64,000 nt of DNA from contig WPIO01000019.1 of the NCBI GenBank assembly GCA_009760855.2, positions 496,001-560,000 of the forward strand. The letters are read 5' to 3'. Origin of the DNA: Cristatella mucedo. Taxonomy: Eukaryota; Bryozoa; Phylactolaemata; Cristatellidae. Position 1 is the stretch's first letter; the number at the start of each line of letters is the position of its first letter. Below are positions 1-14,329 of this stretch, piece by piece. A program made the position numbers and the translations under genes. The notes below the pieces were generated by a model, which saw only the letters and a program-made list of their open reading frames with translations, had not been told where the DNA came from and did no database searches.

Positions 1-2356
1 GGCAGCATGAACAGTGTCAGCACGCATAAGCACATCGAGGACGAATCACAAGGACCCACTAAATGCTGTCCTAAATAGGTATGTTTTTAAGTTTCTTTTA
101 AATGTGGTCAGGTCAGGGGATGTTCTGATGCAGGTCGGGAGGGAGTTCCAGGCTGTGGGAGCATACGAGCTAAATGCACGGTCTCCAAAGGATTTAAGGT
201 TTGTACGAGGTATTTCTAGACTGTTGGATTCCGAAAAGCGAGTGGTACGAAGCTTTGCCTGATGGGGTAGTATCTCTGAAAGATAGGCTGGAGCCATAGA
301 ATGAAGAGACCTAAAAGTGAGCGACAAAACCTTGAAGTCAATCCGTTGCTTGACTGGTAACCAGTGCAGGTCGGCGAGAAGTGGAGTAATGTGGCAACTG
401 CGACGCTAACGACAGACAAGCCTAGCTGTCGAGTTTTGCACCAGCTGCAATCGCCTGATCGCACATGCTGGTAGGCCAGTAAGCAGTGAGTTGGAGAAGT
501 CGAGACGAGATGTCACGAATGCATGGACCAACTTGCACGTGGTATCCTTATCCAAACAAGCCCTAATTTTAGCAATGTTATGAAGCTGAAAATAGGCTGA
601 TTTGACTGTGGAGCTGATGTGGTCGTCTAACGAGAGGTCTCTTTGGAATATGACACCTAGATTTCGAGCTGATGCAACTGGAGATATGCTGGCAGAGCCA
701 ATTTTGAAAGTCAGCCTTTCCAATTTCTGAATAACACTAGGTTTGCCCATAACTAGTAAGTTAGTTTTATCATCGTTTAGTTTTAGAAAATTTGCTGCCA
801 TCCATGATCGGATGTCATCAATGCATGCAGCAAGTGAGTTGAGAGAATTTGAGGTGCTCGAAGGCTGGGAGGGATCAAAGCAAAGGTACAACTGAGTGTC
901 GTCTGCATAGAAGTGAAAGCCTAGATTGTGCTTGGCAATCACATCAGCGAGAGGGAGAGTATAAACGGTGAAAAGAACCGGACCTAGCACAGAGCCCTGA
1001 GGTACTCCTTATTTTAGAGGTACTTCAGATGATCTTTGTCCATTCACGTCAACACTCTGGAGTCTCCCACTGAGATAGGACCTGAACCACTGCAGAGCAG
1101 TGCCAGTGGTGCCCTGGCGAGATGAGAGGCGCTCTAGAAGTACTTTGTGATCGATGGCATCAAAAGCTGCCGAAAGATCAAGCAAAACAAGCAGAGACAC
1201 TCTACCCATGTCTGTATTCCTAAATAGGTCGTTGTATAACCGAAGCAATGCTGACTCTGCGGAGTGATTAGCTCTAAAGCCAGACTGGAACTTACTAGCA
1301 AGGTGTGAGGTTTCGATATACGAGTTTAGCTGGTCCGCCACGACCCGTTCGAGTGTCTTTAATAGGAATGGTAGAAGAGAGACTGAGCGGTAGTTGCTCA
1401 AGTTCTCTTGGTCAAGTGTCGCTTTCTTGAGAAGTGGCCTGACTACAGCTTTTTTGAAAGGTGCTGAGACATGACCTGAGGCTAATGACATATTAATTAT
1501 GTTAGTTATGCATGGCAGCAGCAGATCAATGCAACGTAGGAGCAGGACAGTGGGAATAGGGTCCAGAGGACTTGTTGTCTTCTTTGATTGAGATACGAAC
1601 TTTAGGACTAGATCACTAGTGATCTGCTTAAATGCAGACATTGAGGTGCAACCAGGAACCGAGGAACAGCATTCTAGTGGGGTGGTTGTCGTCGCAGGGA
1701 TGGATTCCCTGATCTTGTCTATCTTCTGCACAGAGAATCGAGAGAAGCGATCGGCTAGATCATCATTAGGATCATCAGGTAAGGAGCTAATCTGGGAACG
1801 GTTGAGGAGATGGTTTATTGTCGACATCAGCATTTTTGGATTGTGCATCTGTGATTCAACAATGTTTTTATAAAAACTAGACTTAGCCTTTGCTAGGATC
1901 GATTGGTACGACCTACAGTAGTCTTTATATGCCTGTCGATGGACAGTTAGTCCGGATCTTTTGTATGCTTTTTCAAGCTTTCGTTTAGTAGACTTGGCTA
2001 GTTTAATGTCTGTGGTAAACCATAGGCCGTCTGGGCGGGGGCGCACAGTGCGTTTTGTCAGAGGGGCAAAGTCGTCTAGCGTGTCAGCTAGTGTCGTGTT
2101 GAAGCTATCTACCAATGATAACAGATCGGAGGGTGGATTGAGCAGCAGAGGTGAAGCAGATATTCTTGCACGGACAGCATCGATGTCAAGGGTCTTGAGG
2201 TTTCGCGATTCACAGGTTATTTTAGAGGAGGATGTGGGCACACACTGTAGATTGAATGAGATCTGCATGTGGTCAGATAAGCATGATTTGGTAATAATTG
2301 GTGATGGCAAAGTGCAGTTATATGAGAAAATCTGGTCGAGTGTGTGATATATATAG
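1..2356 (-). mobile_element. LINE-1f copy A, L2/CR1-like, cut by the window edge
   Basis: This is a non-LTR retrotransposon read on the minus strand, from its 5' truncation near 2356 down to position 1. Its 3' UTR and (ATT)n tail lie outside the window, judged from the more complete 3' end at 21757–22378. The reading frame starts inside the end of the APE-type endonuclease domain (SDH motif near the start), passes through a full reverse transcriptase, and ends in the C-terminal region shared by all other copies here. The 5' truncation is the usual outcome of target-primed reverse transcription. The L2/CR1 assignment rests on the RT sequence and the hairpin plus short-repeat 3' end, judged by eye. 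Confidence 0.9.
46..2310 (-). pseudogene. LINE endonuclease (end)/reverse transcriptase ORF, two stop codons
   Basis: One continuous minus-strand frame runs from at least 2310 to a terminal stop at 46–48. It is interrupted only by TAA at 1009–1011 and TAG at 406–408. The first stop sits just before GVPQGS, the RT turn before the catalytic block. The second replaces a Glu codon (GAG in the related copies at 5645–6410 and 21757–22378). Visible RT landmarks are LLDLSAAFDAIDH (first catalytic Asp) and [10 protein letters not shown] (catalytic YADD), followed by [11 protein letters not shown] and ARNLGV. No frameshift is seen, so the copy is young by local standards. The N-terminal endonuclease is mostly missing, so even without the stops this copy could not be autonomous. 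Confidence 0.88.
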
Positions 2357-5300
2357 CCGATATAGCAATGAGGCTGCTGAAGCAGCTAACTTTAGCTTTC
2401 ATTCGGCATTACCGATATAAACAAGGAAAAGACGACAAACAAAGCACGACGGCAAGCATGAACGCCCGCGTCTTAATAACAAGATTGTGTTCTCAATAAA
2501 AAGTTCAACTCTTTATTGTTGAGCATTTCTTTCCAAAGCCATAGAGGGTACAAATAAACAGCGTCAGTCGCACCGTACAAATTCAAAGCCCGAAGTTCAG
2601 CTAACCAACCCAGCACTTGAGTTGGGCTTTTATACCATTTAAACCATAGATCTATATCCGGTTACAAGTCATTATAATTTAGGAACAGCTAATAATATCA
2701 AGTGCTACCATAATCTGACGAGTTAGCACGCCAGCGTTTTGCTGGATTAGAGCACCAGCTTCCAATTAGATAAACAGAAAATCCCTATTCTCACAGCTAC
2801 GACCTAATATTTCAGTCGAATTTCGTAACATATGTTTACTAACACACAGACGACCTAATATAGCTGCCGAATTTCGCAGCAAGTGTATGCTAACACAGCT
2901 AAGAGCTAACGCATCTGTCGTATTTTGTAGCCAGTGCACGCTAATCAGACCCGTTAGCTTCGGGAATTTGCGATTGTAAGCCAACTAATTGTAACCGAGT
3001 GTTGCTACCCTCTGACCGTCTTCCAGTCCGTCAGGGGCGACGTAGAAATCACGTCTAGCAAGCCTTAAGTTGCTTTAGAGCTGTTGACGGTCAGTCACTA
3101 TGTTTTTCTTTGAGCGGTCACTTTCACTCATCGATGCATCATTTTACTATGCTCATGGCCTGTGTCGTGTTCTATCGAGCTTTCATACCGTCAGGTTCAT
3201 CATCGGCGACTAAGAAACTGTGAGTCCGCCTTGCAGACCTGACTCTGGAAACTATTTAAGGGTAATACCTCGCGCGTTCACATAGCTGAAGCGAAGAGCT
3301 CTAAATAATAAGTAAATTTGTGAGACCACCAGTGCCCTTAAAATCGGAGTGCGCCTTCAACGACCACCGAAAGTTTGACCGATTTCCTGAATGGACAACT
3401 TCCAAAACCATTCATGTTCGTTCGGCGGTAGAAAATTGAAACTTTCAGCTTGAGGGCGTGCCTAAAATCTTAACGGGTCTTTTTTTCTCACAAAGTCAAA
3501 TTATCTTAAACTCAGCAAAAGCATCCCCTTAAACGGCTGCAAGGCTGGTATATAGAAAATGCATTCGTAAGTGAGCGCAGGGATTGCAGAAAAAGGTCAA
3601 TTTTTTCGAAACAAACGCCCTGTCATCAAGGACTTGCGATTGGTGGAGTTGGACCACGTGACTAAGAGGGGAGGCTGGCTGTGGGTTTTTTCATCGACAA
3701 CGCCCTAGCAGAGTCCTAGCTAGCCCTACGCTATAGGCACAGAACCAGCCCACGATGGCACCACAGTCTGCTTGCTAAGTAAATGTCGTAAAAATAGCTC
3801 AATCACAGATATCAAACGAATGTATTTCCCACGAATTTAATTTCCCTCGTAAACGTTTGAAGTCGGTTACATCAAGCCCTCCTAATACCACAAATCTACC
3901 TTAAAGTACACTATTAGACACGTCAGATGTCTTAATCAAGTCATTGGCAAGTGCAACATCAGAGCATCCACAACTGGATGTGAATCAGAAAGTGCATCTA
4001 TCAACATGAGGGAGGTCAACGCCAAACCTTAAAACATCACTAAACTTGGTAGGAATAACTATTTACGAAGATTACGATTACCTCTAGAGCGGCGGCCAAA
4101 TAAAGTGACAGCTGGCTGCCATCCTGGCAGCCAAAGAAACACATAGAAGCAGCCAAACAATCGTGACAGTCAGAGAAACACGACCAATCGACGGCCATTT
4201 GTTAATCGGCTGACCAGCGGTCGTGGGCTAGCACAGCTGTCATGTCTACGCACGGAATCAAGATAAATGATAAGTACAGCTTTCAACCATCAAACCAATA
4301 TATGAGCTTGTGCAGCCTATTAGCAATTAGCTTGATATGCTGCTGGGAGCGGGCTAGAATAATCGTGCATAGTTCAGACGAAGATTTTTTAAGTCAAACT
4401 AAGATGACCTCACTACTGAATATCTAACTGAGCAATGCTACCGCTCACCATGAAGGAAGCCATGAATAGCTGAAGTAATTAGTAGTTCAATTTTCATGAA
4501 ATTATGCCACTATGAAAACTGCCTGTTAAGGTTGAGATACTGGCGTCACAAATTTTCAATTAACACAGGATTTCTAGCTATGCAAGTCTAATCAATTATT
4601 TATGCTCTGTCCTACTTACAAGATCTTCAAGACTTTCACTACTCCTAACGTACTTCTCCTCCGGGAAACTAATTGTCTTTTTTTAACCAGGCACCAGACA
4701 GAGGTGACATGGCAAACCTGGCTGTCACAAGTGCTTGATTGTTATTTCCGCCAATATGGATTACACTCACGTGTGAATTTGACTGCTAGCTCAATGACGC
4801 GTTGCTTCACAGCTAGTGACAAATGGTGGGCCGGAATCAGCAGCAGTTCAATCCCACCATGACATTGGTAAGAAATCCTTTGCAGAGAATATATTTTTGA
4901 GTCTCGGAATCTGATAGACAATACAAACAGTCACATAGTGCAAACACCCCATAGTTACCTTGTTATCGCCGTAGGAGACCTACTGAAGCTATGCCTACTA
5001 GAAAAACTAGAAAGCAAAGAAAGCTCCAGCTGGTAGATATGTGGCACTTTAACAGAAGTGACCATTAGCCTGTTCCTGCTCCAGCCTCCCCTTGACTGTC
5101 AGGTTTTACATCGACAGGTCCACGAAAACGATTGCATATTTGAAAGAGAAAAACATATACTGGCAATACGGCAACTATTTTCTACTTCAAATCATTTGCC
5201 CCTACTACACATAGTTATCTCCATGGCATACAGCCCAGCTTCAATTCACTATCACGGAGCTCTAAACACGATTTAGGCTAAGAATTGTTTTGTTCAAGAC

Positions 5301-5644
5301 ATCGAAAGGCATAAAAAGCTTTGTTAGTTGCTTAACAAGTCAATAGCATTAAATTACTGTAAATTTGAATTTACGTTCGGATGTTTCTCAATATGCTTTA
5401 AATGTATTGTTATTCTAAGATTCAAAGAGAGAACAAATTTATGAGCCTCGAACCACATGCGAGATTACTAAAACTTAAAAGTACGATGGGTACATCATAG
5501 TGCTAATGCAAAATAATGCTAAATGAGTTCACAATAATATAAGAATGTGTAAAGAAAATGTAAAAATAACAAGCTCGTTAGCCCAACGTACAAATCTATA
5601 AGCCGTTTCCCTGGTAATGGGCGTGTGTTAACTTGCTTAAATTC
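2357..5644. other. Anonymous intergenic sequence
   Basis: I recognise no gene here. The short ORFs lack conserved motifs and look like chance. A small tandem repeat at 2800–2950 is listed separately. Short repeated words occur around 4095–4200 but with no clear period. Confidence 0.5.
2800..2950. repeat. Diverged tandem repeat, about 51 bp × 3
   Basis: Three consecutive units begin near 2800, 2851 and 2902. Each has the pattern GACCTAATAT…CGAATTTCG…GCTAACACA, with the third most diverged. Because 51 is a multiple of three, the reverse strand shows an apparent repeated peptide (CVSIHLLRNS / CVSKHMLRNS). This is a by-product of the DNA repeat and not evidence of a protein. Confidence 0.75.
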
Positions 5645-6410
5645 ACAGTAATTTGCTCAAATTCGGGCTTGTTTAAATAAGGATACCGCATCTAAGTTAG
5701 TCCATGCATTTGTGACATCCCGTCTTTACTTCTGCAACTCACTTCTTGCTGGCCTACTGGCATGTGCGATCAGGTGATTACAGCTGGTGCAAAACTCGGC
5801 AGCTAGGCTTGTCTGTCGTGAGCGTCGCAGTTGCCACATCACACCAATTCACGCCGATCTGCACTAGCTACCAGTCAAGCAACGGATTGACTTCAAGGTT
5901 TTGTCGCTCACTTTTAGGTCACTTCATTCTTTGGCTCCAGCCTGTCTCTCAGATCTACTCCCCCACCAGGCCAAGCATCGTACCACATGCTTTTCGGAAT
6001 CTAACAGTCTACCAATACTTCGTACAAACCTCAAATCCTTTGGAGACCGTGCATTTAGTTCGTATGCTCCCAAAGCCTGGAGCTCACTCCCGACCTGAGT
6101 CAGAACGTCCCCTGACTTGACCACATTTAAAAAGAACTTGAAAACACACCTATTTAGGACAGCATTTAGTGGGTCCCTGTGATTCGTCCTTGATATGCTT
6201 ATGTGTGCTGACACTGTGCATGCTGCCACTAACCACACTTGCATGCTGACCCTGGGCATGTCCCCATAACCATGTAATTCGTGTCGTTTATCAAGCATGA
6301 TGTTACTCACCATTTTATCGCGTTTCCCTTTGCTGCAAATGTAAAGCGCCTAGATTGAGATTAAGTTCTCTGAGGGTGATTTATCAAGTGCATTATTATT
6401 TTAATTAACC
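5645..6410 (+). mobile_element. LINE-1f copy B, 3' third
   Basis: This 5'-truncated copy begins in the RT C-terminal region and runs through the conserved tail (LLADLHWLPVKQ-like block, PKAWSSLPT) to the 3' hairpin and a short ATT-type tail near 6390–6410. Several frameshifts relative to copy A break the coding frame. It aligns base for base with the reverse complement of about 46–590. Confidence 0.88.
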
Positions 6411-7815
<1,405 letters not shown>

Positions 7816-8375
7816 ATTCAAATCTCTAGATATTTTTCCTCTCTTTGCCTCAACCTCTTTTTAGATGCATGAATATGTGTCAGACTAGAATATTTTTCGC
7901 AAAACTTAATGCATGATCATCTCCGATGCACATAACATAACTTTCTGAACTTGTGGTTATATGGAGGCTTCGCATTTTTTCATCAACGGTAAAGGCAGAC
8001 CACTTCTTGCTTTAGCAAAAATACTGAACATGCAATAGTTGTGTGCTTTTCAAAAAATGTTGTAAATCCTGTATTTTTGCGGTAGAAGCTGTTTTCTTAA
8101 TTATCTGATTGTATTTTGAGAACAGCAAGCTTGGAAGCTCTGCTTTGTCTTTCGCATAGCTCGAAGTCATCTTCTTGGAAAGTTGCCTCTTTTAAGTTCA
8201 CTTGCTAGCGCTCGGGTGGAGTGCACGAGTTTCTAAATCCGCCGCTTGCTCTTAACGAAGTTTTTCTTGGCGTAGCTGAAGAAATACAAAGACTTCAATA
8301 ACTAACTGCTGCACAGCTGTAGCATTGTTGACTATTAGAACCTAGCAAAATCAAATAGAGATGCTGTGGCATGCG
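7816..8375. other. Anonymous intergenic sequence
   Basis: No supported feature was found between the old LINE copy and the AT microsatellite. Confidence 0.45.
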
Positions 8376-8442
<67 letters not shown>

Positions 8443-8480
8443 GTATATATATATGTGTGTATATATATATATATATGTAT
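8376..8480. repeat. (AT)n / (GTAT)n microsatellite
   Basis: Alternating TA with interspersed GTAT units. It explains the Tyr-Ile-rich frame on the reverse strand. Being self-complementary, it could extrude as a cruciform, which is general knowledge rather than something seen here. Confidence 0.97.
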
Positions 8481-8504
8481 GTATGTACGTAGGTATTTAT
8501 TTAC

Positions 8505-8640
8505 TACCGGCAGCAATACCCTAAAACCATAAAGAGAAAGGGTCAGTTTAGCTGGAGAGCATTCCATTGCACACACAATGCATAAGTGGCTTTCGGTGTG
8601 CATACGGCTACCCAACTGTCTCCAACTCATGCAGCAAAGA
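8505..8640 (-). mobile_element. LINE-2f 3'-end fragment
   Basis: This matches, with divergence, the 3' portion of the element at 48475–49440. Shared order: CATAAAG, GTGGCTTTCGGT, GCATACGG, TACCCAAC and AACAAAGAGAAA-like blocks. It is non-coding and old. Confidence 0.55.
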
Positions 8641-8793
8641 GAAAAGTAGAAGCATAGCCGAGTCAGGAAATTTGAATGCGAGCTAAAAATCCACCTGTTC
8701 CGTAAAGCATTTGCTCAGTCCTTGTGAACTAAATGAGATGTGGTAAGGTGTACAATTTAGCCTTTTATCATCACTAATGAGTTGATATGCTTG

Positions 8794-11700
8794 CAAGGGT
8801 TGGCAACCTGCGGCTCGCGAGCCGCACGCGGCTCTTTCGATGTCAAGATGCGGCTCTCCAGTTAACGCGCACATATTAATAATTATATTATTTTATTTTC
8901 AAAACTCATAAAAAATAATATACTGCAAAAAAAACTTTAAACAGGATACAAACACGCAACAGAGAAAAGTGAGAATAGGTGGAGCAGAGAGTATACGGAC
9001 AGCTGACAGCCGCTTGGGCACCAGGCCCAGCCCCACAGCCGTGCTGTGGCCAGCCTCGTGGCGACGGCTCTATACTTGCCACTACCGAAGTGCCGACTGC
9101 CACCGTCACTAGTCACTACTACCACCCAGACAGCAACCCAGCGGACGGTAGTGTTCAGTCTTCAGTGAGTCTTCCTCGGAGCGCGGTTCCATGTGTGTTA
9201 ATATAATCGCTTGCGAGAAACAACAATTTTTTCGTTATTTCAAGAAGAAGACGATTTAGAGCGAATTATCTTCTCAAAGGTATGTAATTGCAAGTTTTTA
9301 CCTTCGGAAAGTTTTGATTTAAGTAGGTTAGCAATGTGATATATACATTCAAAAATTCAAGAGAGTAGCATTTTTTAAATGTGGCAACACCGTTCTGTTT
9401 TTTTAATTATTGGTGCACTGTGTCGTCAACGGTCGCAGTCAGAACTTTTTTCGATCAAAAAGTAAATATTTTCATAGTTATACTGTACTGTATATTCTGT
9501 TTGTTTCATGTCGTACGATACGTATTACATATGAATATGAACTATATGTGTTGAGCTTTCTAAATATATTGTCTGTTTTGAATATTCATAACCTCAAATT
9601 ATTTTACACGTGAAATTTTCTGAAAATACCCTTTTTTGTACCTCCGGACATTCATGTTGCTGTACCTTCGAACTTCCAAAGGTACAACAACATTTTGTTA
9701 ATTTCGTATACCTATTTATTTTGTTACAGTGACACGAAGTAAACATGGTATAAAAAAGAAAAAATATTTCTATGGATAATTTAAAGAAATGATTTTGTCG
9801 CTGAGGTACACTACCTGTCCATACGCTTTAACGTTTAACGAAGTTGACTTTTTACAGATTAGCAATTAACGAAATTAACGGTTTATTAACGACGCTTTAA
9901 ATAGCTAAATACAATTTTAAAAATCTTTATTTCAGCTCCGCCACCAGAATGGCGTCTGATAAAAAGAAGAAAAAGAAAAAGAAAAAAGAAAAAGAAAAAA
10001 GAAGAAAAAGAAAAAAGAAAAAAGAAAAAGAATGGACAAACTGAAGAAGAAAATGGAGAATCTAATCAGGATTGCACAAAGTCGTTTTCGTTCATATGCA
10101 ACATAGATGGCCTTCCGACTTGTCTTATTTGCCAAGAAAAACTTGCACACAATAAGAAGTCAAATTTGGAGAGACACTTCACTACAAAACATACCTGATT
10201 CGCTGCTGAATATCCAACCGGTGATGCACGGAAAAAAGCTGTTAAAGAGCTTCAAAAACAAAAACAGCAATCGAGTTCTATGCTAAGTAACTGGGCACAA
10301 TCTTAAAATAATGTAAATCTTGCAAGCTTCGTAATATCACTACAAATTGCAAAAAGAGGGAAGCCATTCACAGATGGTGAGTACGTCAAAGATTTTTTCA
10401 TACGGGGAGCTGAAGAACTGTTTCGTGATTTCAAAAACAAAACCGAAATCATGAAGAAATCAAAGATTTGTCATTATCTGCTAAAACAGTACAAGATAGA
10501 ACTTCTAAAATGTCTTCAAATGTAACACACGTGCAAGTGGAAAAAATTCAACTGGCTTTTGCTTTATCACTTGCTATGGATGAGTCTTACGACATAAAAG
10601 ACACGGCACAAGTTACCCTTTTCGTCAGGTATATGTCGTCCCAAGGTCCAAAAGAAGAACTTCCAGGATTGCTGCCACTCTCAGGGCAAACTCGTGGAGA
10701 AGACAAAGCAAATGCTGTGCAAAAATGCCTGGAAGGCTATGAAATCGATATAAATAAAATTTTTTCCATAGCAACTGATGGATCCAGAAGTATGACAGGA
10801 ATACATAAAGGGGTAACAACGATTCTTCGGCAAAAAAAAATTAAACCACGAAATTGTAACGTTTCACTGCATAATTCATCAAGAGGCGCTTTGTGCCCAA
10901 ACATTTCCGACCGAAATGGTTGAGGTCATGAACTTGGTTATTAAGATCATTAACAACATTTTGGCAAAAGAACTCTACCATCGCCAGTTTAAGGAATTTC
11001 TTGAAGAAATATAAAGCCAGTATTCTGACCTACTTCTGCACAATAAAGTGCGATGGCTTTCCAGGGGTAACGTATTGAAACGTTTTGCTTCTTGAGTGAG
11101 TGAAATAAAAACATTCTTCAATGAAAAAGGCACTGTCTATCCCAAATTGAAAGAAGACAAATGGCTGCAAAAACTCAACTTCTTGGTAGATATAACAAAG
11201 AGACTAAATGAGCTAAATGTAAAACTGCAAGGAAAGGGAAACCCAGCCTATGCCTTGCTTGAAGAAGTGGTTCGTTTCGAAAATAAATTACTTCTTTTTG
11301 TCGAAGACATGGAGAGTGGTAAATTACTTAATTTCGAAAATCTGAAGCAATATCGCGATGAAACCAATGCAACTATTGACATGAATTACTTCAGCATTAC
11401 TATTAAAAAAAATGAAGGATGGATTCGCTGAGAGATTTGAGCAATTCAAAACAAACGCAAGTACTCTGGCGTTTATAGTAAATCCTCTCAACACAAATAC
11501 AAATGAGATCGACATTGAGCTATTTGCAATTGATGCTGGTTCGCTTCAAATGCAATTGCTGGATTTCAAAACCAAACAGTTGTGGAGTGGTAAGTTCACA
11601 GAACTCAAGAGCAAGCTAGAAGAGTTAGAGGTCCAGAAAAGCATGCACGTTACGCTGCACAAGTGGACAGCTCTAAAAAAACTGCCGCGAGTTGAGGCAC

Positions 11701-12263
11701 TCATATTTGACGCATGGAATAGTCTTCCAGAATGCAACAGTGAGGTGAAGAAGTTGGCATTTGGAGTGCTGAAGATCTTCGGGTCAACATATTCGTGCGA
11801 GCAAGCGTTCTCTTGCAAGAATATGATAAAAAGTAAAGTAAGAAGCCAACTAACAAATAAAAATCTAGAGGCGTGCTCGAAACTGAAAACAACAAGTTAT
11901 GAACCAGATTTAACCAAACTTTCAAAAGGCATGCAAGGCCAATGCTCCCATTTGTGTAACTATTGTAAATATCTATTATTCAATAATTATAGTTATATTA
12001 TTTGATTACTAATTTTATTATTTTAGCAGAGCTAGCTAAAAAACTTTAATATGTTTTGTTCGAAAGATGTGTATGTTTTTATATGAATAAATATTATTTC
12101 ATATTTAAAGTTATTAATTTTAAATCAAAAATCAAATGTATATACCTAATCCATATCAAATACCATAATATTGAAATAAAAATGTTAGTGGCTCTTTAAA
12201 AACTGGTAACTTTGGTAAATTGTAACTTTTGGCTCTTCAGTCTCAAAAGGTTGCCGACCCCTG
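8794..12263 (+). mobile_element. hAT transposon with both termini
   Basis: The left end CAAGGGTTGGCAACCT at 8794 pairs with the right end AGGTTGCCGACCCCTG, whose reverse complement is CAGGGGTCGGCAACCT and which ends at 12263. The two 16-bp ends differ at two positions. Subterminal GCGGCTCGCGAGCCGC at the left and GGCTC motifs at the right are typical of this hAT group. The interior holds a decayed transposase gene. The flanking 8-mers (TATGCTTG left, CCGTAGAG right) do not match, so the expected 8-bp target duplication is absent: either decay or a rearranged end. Confidence 0.85.
9949..11941 (+). pseudogene. hAT transposase (GTF2IRD2/ZBED-like), broken by frameshifts and stops
   Basis: The presumed start is ATG at 9949 in a good context (CCACCAGAATGG), followed by a long Lys/Arg/Glu purine tract. 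In the shifted frame comes a BED-like zinc finger (PTCLICQEK…NLERHF…H, about 10105–10196). Then: the region before the first catalytic Asp ([20 protein letters not shown] near 10575–10632), [11 protein letters not shown] with the second catalytic Asp (near 10768–10800), the CIIHQEALC-like block in shifted frame near 10870, RWLSRGNVLKRF near 11050, and the C-terminal dimerisation segment FGSTYSCEQAFS near 11778–11815. In-frame stops occur near 10197 and 10303, and frameshifts near 10445, 10850 and 11405. The AAG|GTATGT at about 9279 and TTTATTTCAG ending at about 9934 suggest a 5' UTR intron in the ancestral gene (inference). Catalysis and dimerisation roles are known for the family. Confidence 0.85.
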
Positions 12264-13239
12264 CCGTAGAGAGATATTTAGTTATCATGATATCTAGATA
12301 CGATTGTAGAGGGTTTTATTATAATTTTTATCATAACGTCGTTGCATGCAACATCAATTGCATTGGACTTAGTTGGTAACCGAATAAACTCCTGTTGGCA
12401 GCAGTTTAGTATGGTAGTAAAGCGCTTGTAAAAAATGCCTTGGGAATATATTCATGAGATGATATATACATGGGTAACATATCAAATACGCATTTCACAT
12501 TTGATTGTCAGGTTTAGGCTTCAATAGATTTGGATCTTGGTTTTGCTATTTGGGACCATCATTCTTGATCTGAATGCAGTAAAAAAAGGCTTATAATTGT
12601 CTCATAACCATACCCAGACCAACGTTGGTCATATGAATATCTCCCTGCAAGTATAACCTCTCTATTTGCATAGAAAATCATCGGACTCAAAATATCGGTG
12701 CGGAGATATTCGGCTGTTTATAATACTATTTTTATTACTATGCACACATAAATGCTTGAATGAACAAACACATTTTCATTAACAATGCAGAGACATAAGC
12801 ACATTCGTGTGGGCATTAACATGGGCAATTAACAGTGAGCAGTAACTCGTCAACGAGGGTGTGCATGCATACTCTGATATCAAGTCTGTACAACCCATTC
12901 CCTTCACTGCAAAGCCATTTCGACCCACGAGTTGGTGCCGTGCTCTGCTGCATTGCTGCGTGTACTTTTTATGCCTACTGCCTTCACGTGGAGGCCATTT
13001 CTTTGCGTTGTTCTTTGTAAAGAATTCGCCTTCGCTATGATTGAAAACGCATATGCAGAATAGACGCTGTATCGCCGGACTTCAATCCCAGCCTGCGGAG
13101 AAAACTGATGAAGCCTGTAAGGCGGTGGCCTGAGACTGTACTGTGAGTTCGTCGACGGTTGTTTGTACTGCCTATTTGATGGTTCGTCGTTCTGAAGGAC
13201 ATATTATCCCACCAAAATGATAACTGGTTCCAATACTTA
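12264..13239. other. Anonymous intergenic sequence
   Basis: No gene or repeat family is recognised. The ORF at 12835–13020 has no conserved motif. Confidence 0.45.
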
Positions 13240-13905
13240 GTTCAAGACTCGTGGCCTGTACCCTAAATCATCTGCGACTGGAGTATAACTCAGAAGCTTG
13301 CCCGGTTTGTCGTCAAGGGCATGGCTGCCACATTAGACCACCCTGTGGAAACTTCACTCGCTCCCTATTAAGTTCGGAATGGACTTCAAGATCCTCCTTG
13401 TGGGTTACATGTAGCATCGCTCGCTTGCACCAGACAACCTTTGTTGCCTCATTTAGCCTCCACAGAGCAATTGCACTCACACCTTTGCTCCTTGGTTTTC
13501 ATTCCGTACCTTGCATAAATAAAAATCTTTTAGTGACTTGGGGCCTTCGGCTTTTCATTTGCCCCGAAAGTCTGGAGCTTATTTTTGGTCGCTGTCATAA
13601 CCTGCATCAAATTGCTTCGTTAAGGAATGAGCTAAAGGCACATACTTTCCACTTAGCTTTCTTTGCAAACGGGTCATTTTTTATTCTGTGAGCTTTGCTT
13701 GCATACCTTTGCATGATTCAGTGAATACTAGCCAGGAGCCTTCATAGCTTGTGGTCCTGAGTGTGCCCTTGAATGCTTTTTATGCTTGTCTGAGCATAAT
13801 AGCTTCCAAATAATTAATCTCTTGATTCGAGTTGCAACGAGCTTGCAAAGAGATTCAGTTCTCTTGGGATAGTATGCCTGCAAATGACTCATTATAAGAA
13901 TATTA
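13240..13905 (+). mobile_element. Very old LINE-1f-related copy
   Basis: The order of weak matches follows the LINE 3' third: a TTTGTCGTCAAGGGCATGGCTGCCACATTA-region equivalent of the conserved VCRERRSCHI block near 13307, a PESLELIF-like equivalent of PKAWNSLP, and a degraded hairpin with AAGAGATTCAGTTCTCTTGG near 13847–13867. All frames are broken. Confidence 0.55.
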
Positions 13906-14329
13906 TATGGCTAGAACTCGGCTTTCTGCTGTTGTTATTGCTGCTGCTGGCGTGGCTTACCAAGCTGCAACTAATACTCAACAGCCTCAGATGCCATGGC
14001 AACTCGATTTGACTAGATTCACCCCTACGGCATGCCTTAATGGCAGCCCTGCAGTTCTTTCTTTTCTGAGAATCAAATGCAGCCTGTCATTTAATGCATC
14101 TGCTGTTGCCAGCAGACCTGCTGGTACAAGTTCTGACAAAGCTGTGTATGCGCAGCCTATGGATCCAGCTGTTTGTCACTGAACCTGATTCAGACAATGG
14201 AGCAGTTTGGCTAGCCCAGTTTGCAAGCTGATAAAGTGGTGCCAATATGGCTACTTAATAACTCCGAAGAGGCCTGTGCCTCCCCTCTCGACCCTCTGTC
14301 TCAGCTCTCAATTTACATGCCGAAGGAAA

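Noticed and set aside
1619-2347. Plus-strand ORFs over LINE copy A
   Set aside because: They are shadows of the minus-strand reverse transcriptase frame. The same holds for plus-strand frames at 14–262 and 21322–21546.
2766-2984. 72-residue ORF with an internal repeat on the minus strand
   Set aside because: The peptide repeat simply reflects a 51-bp DNA tandem repeat. No family motif.
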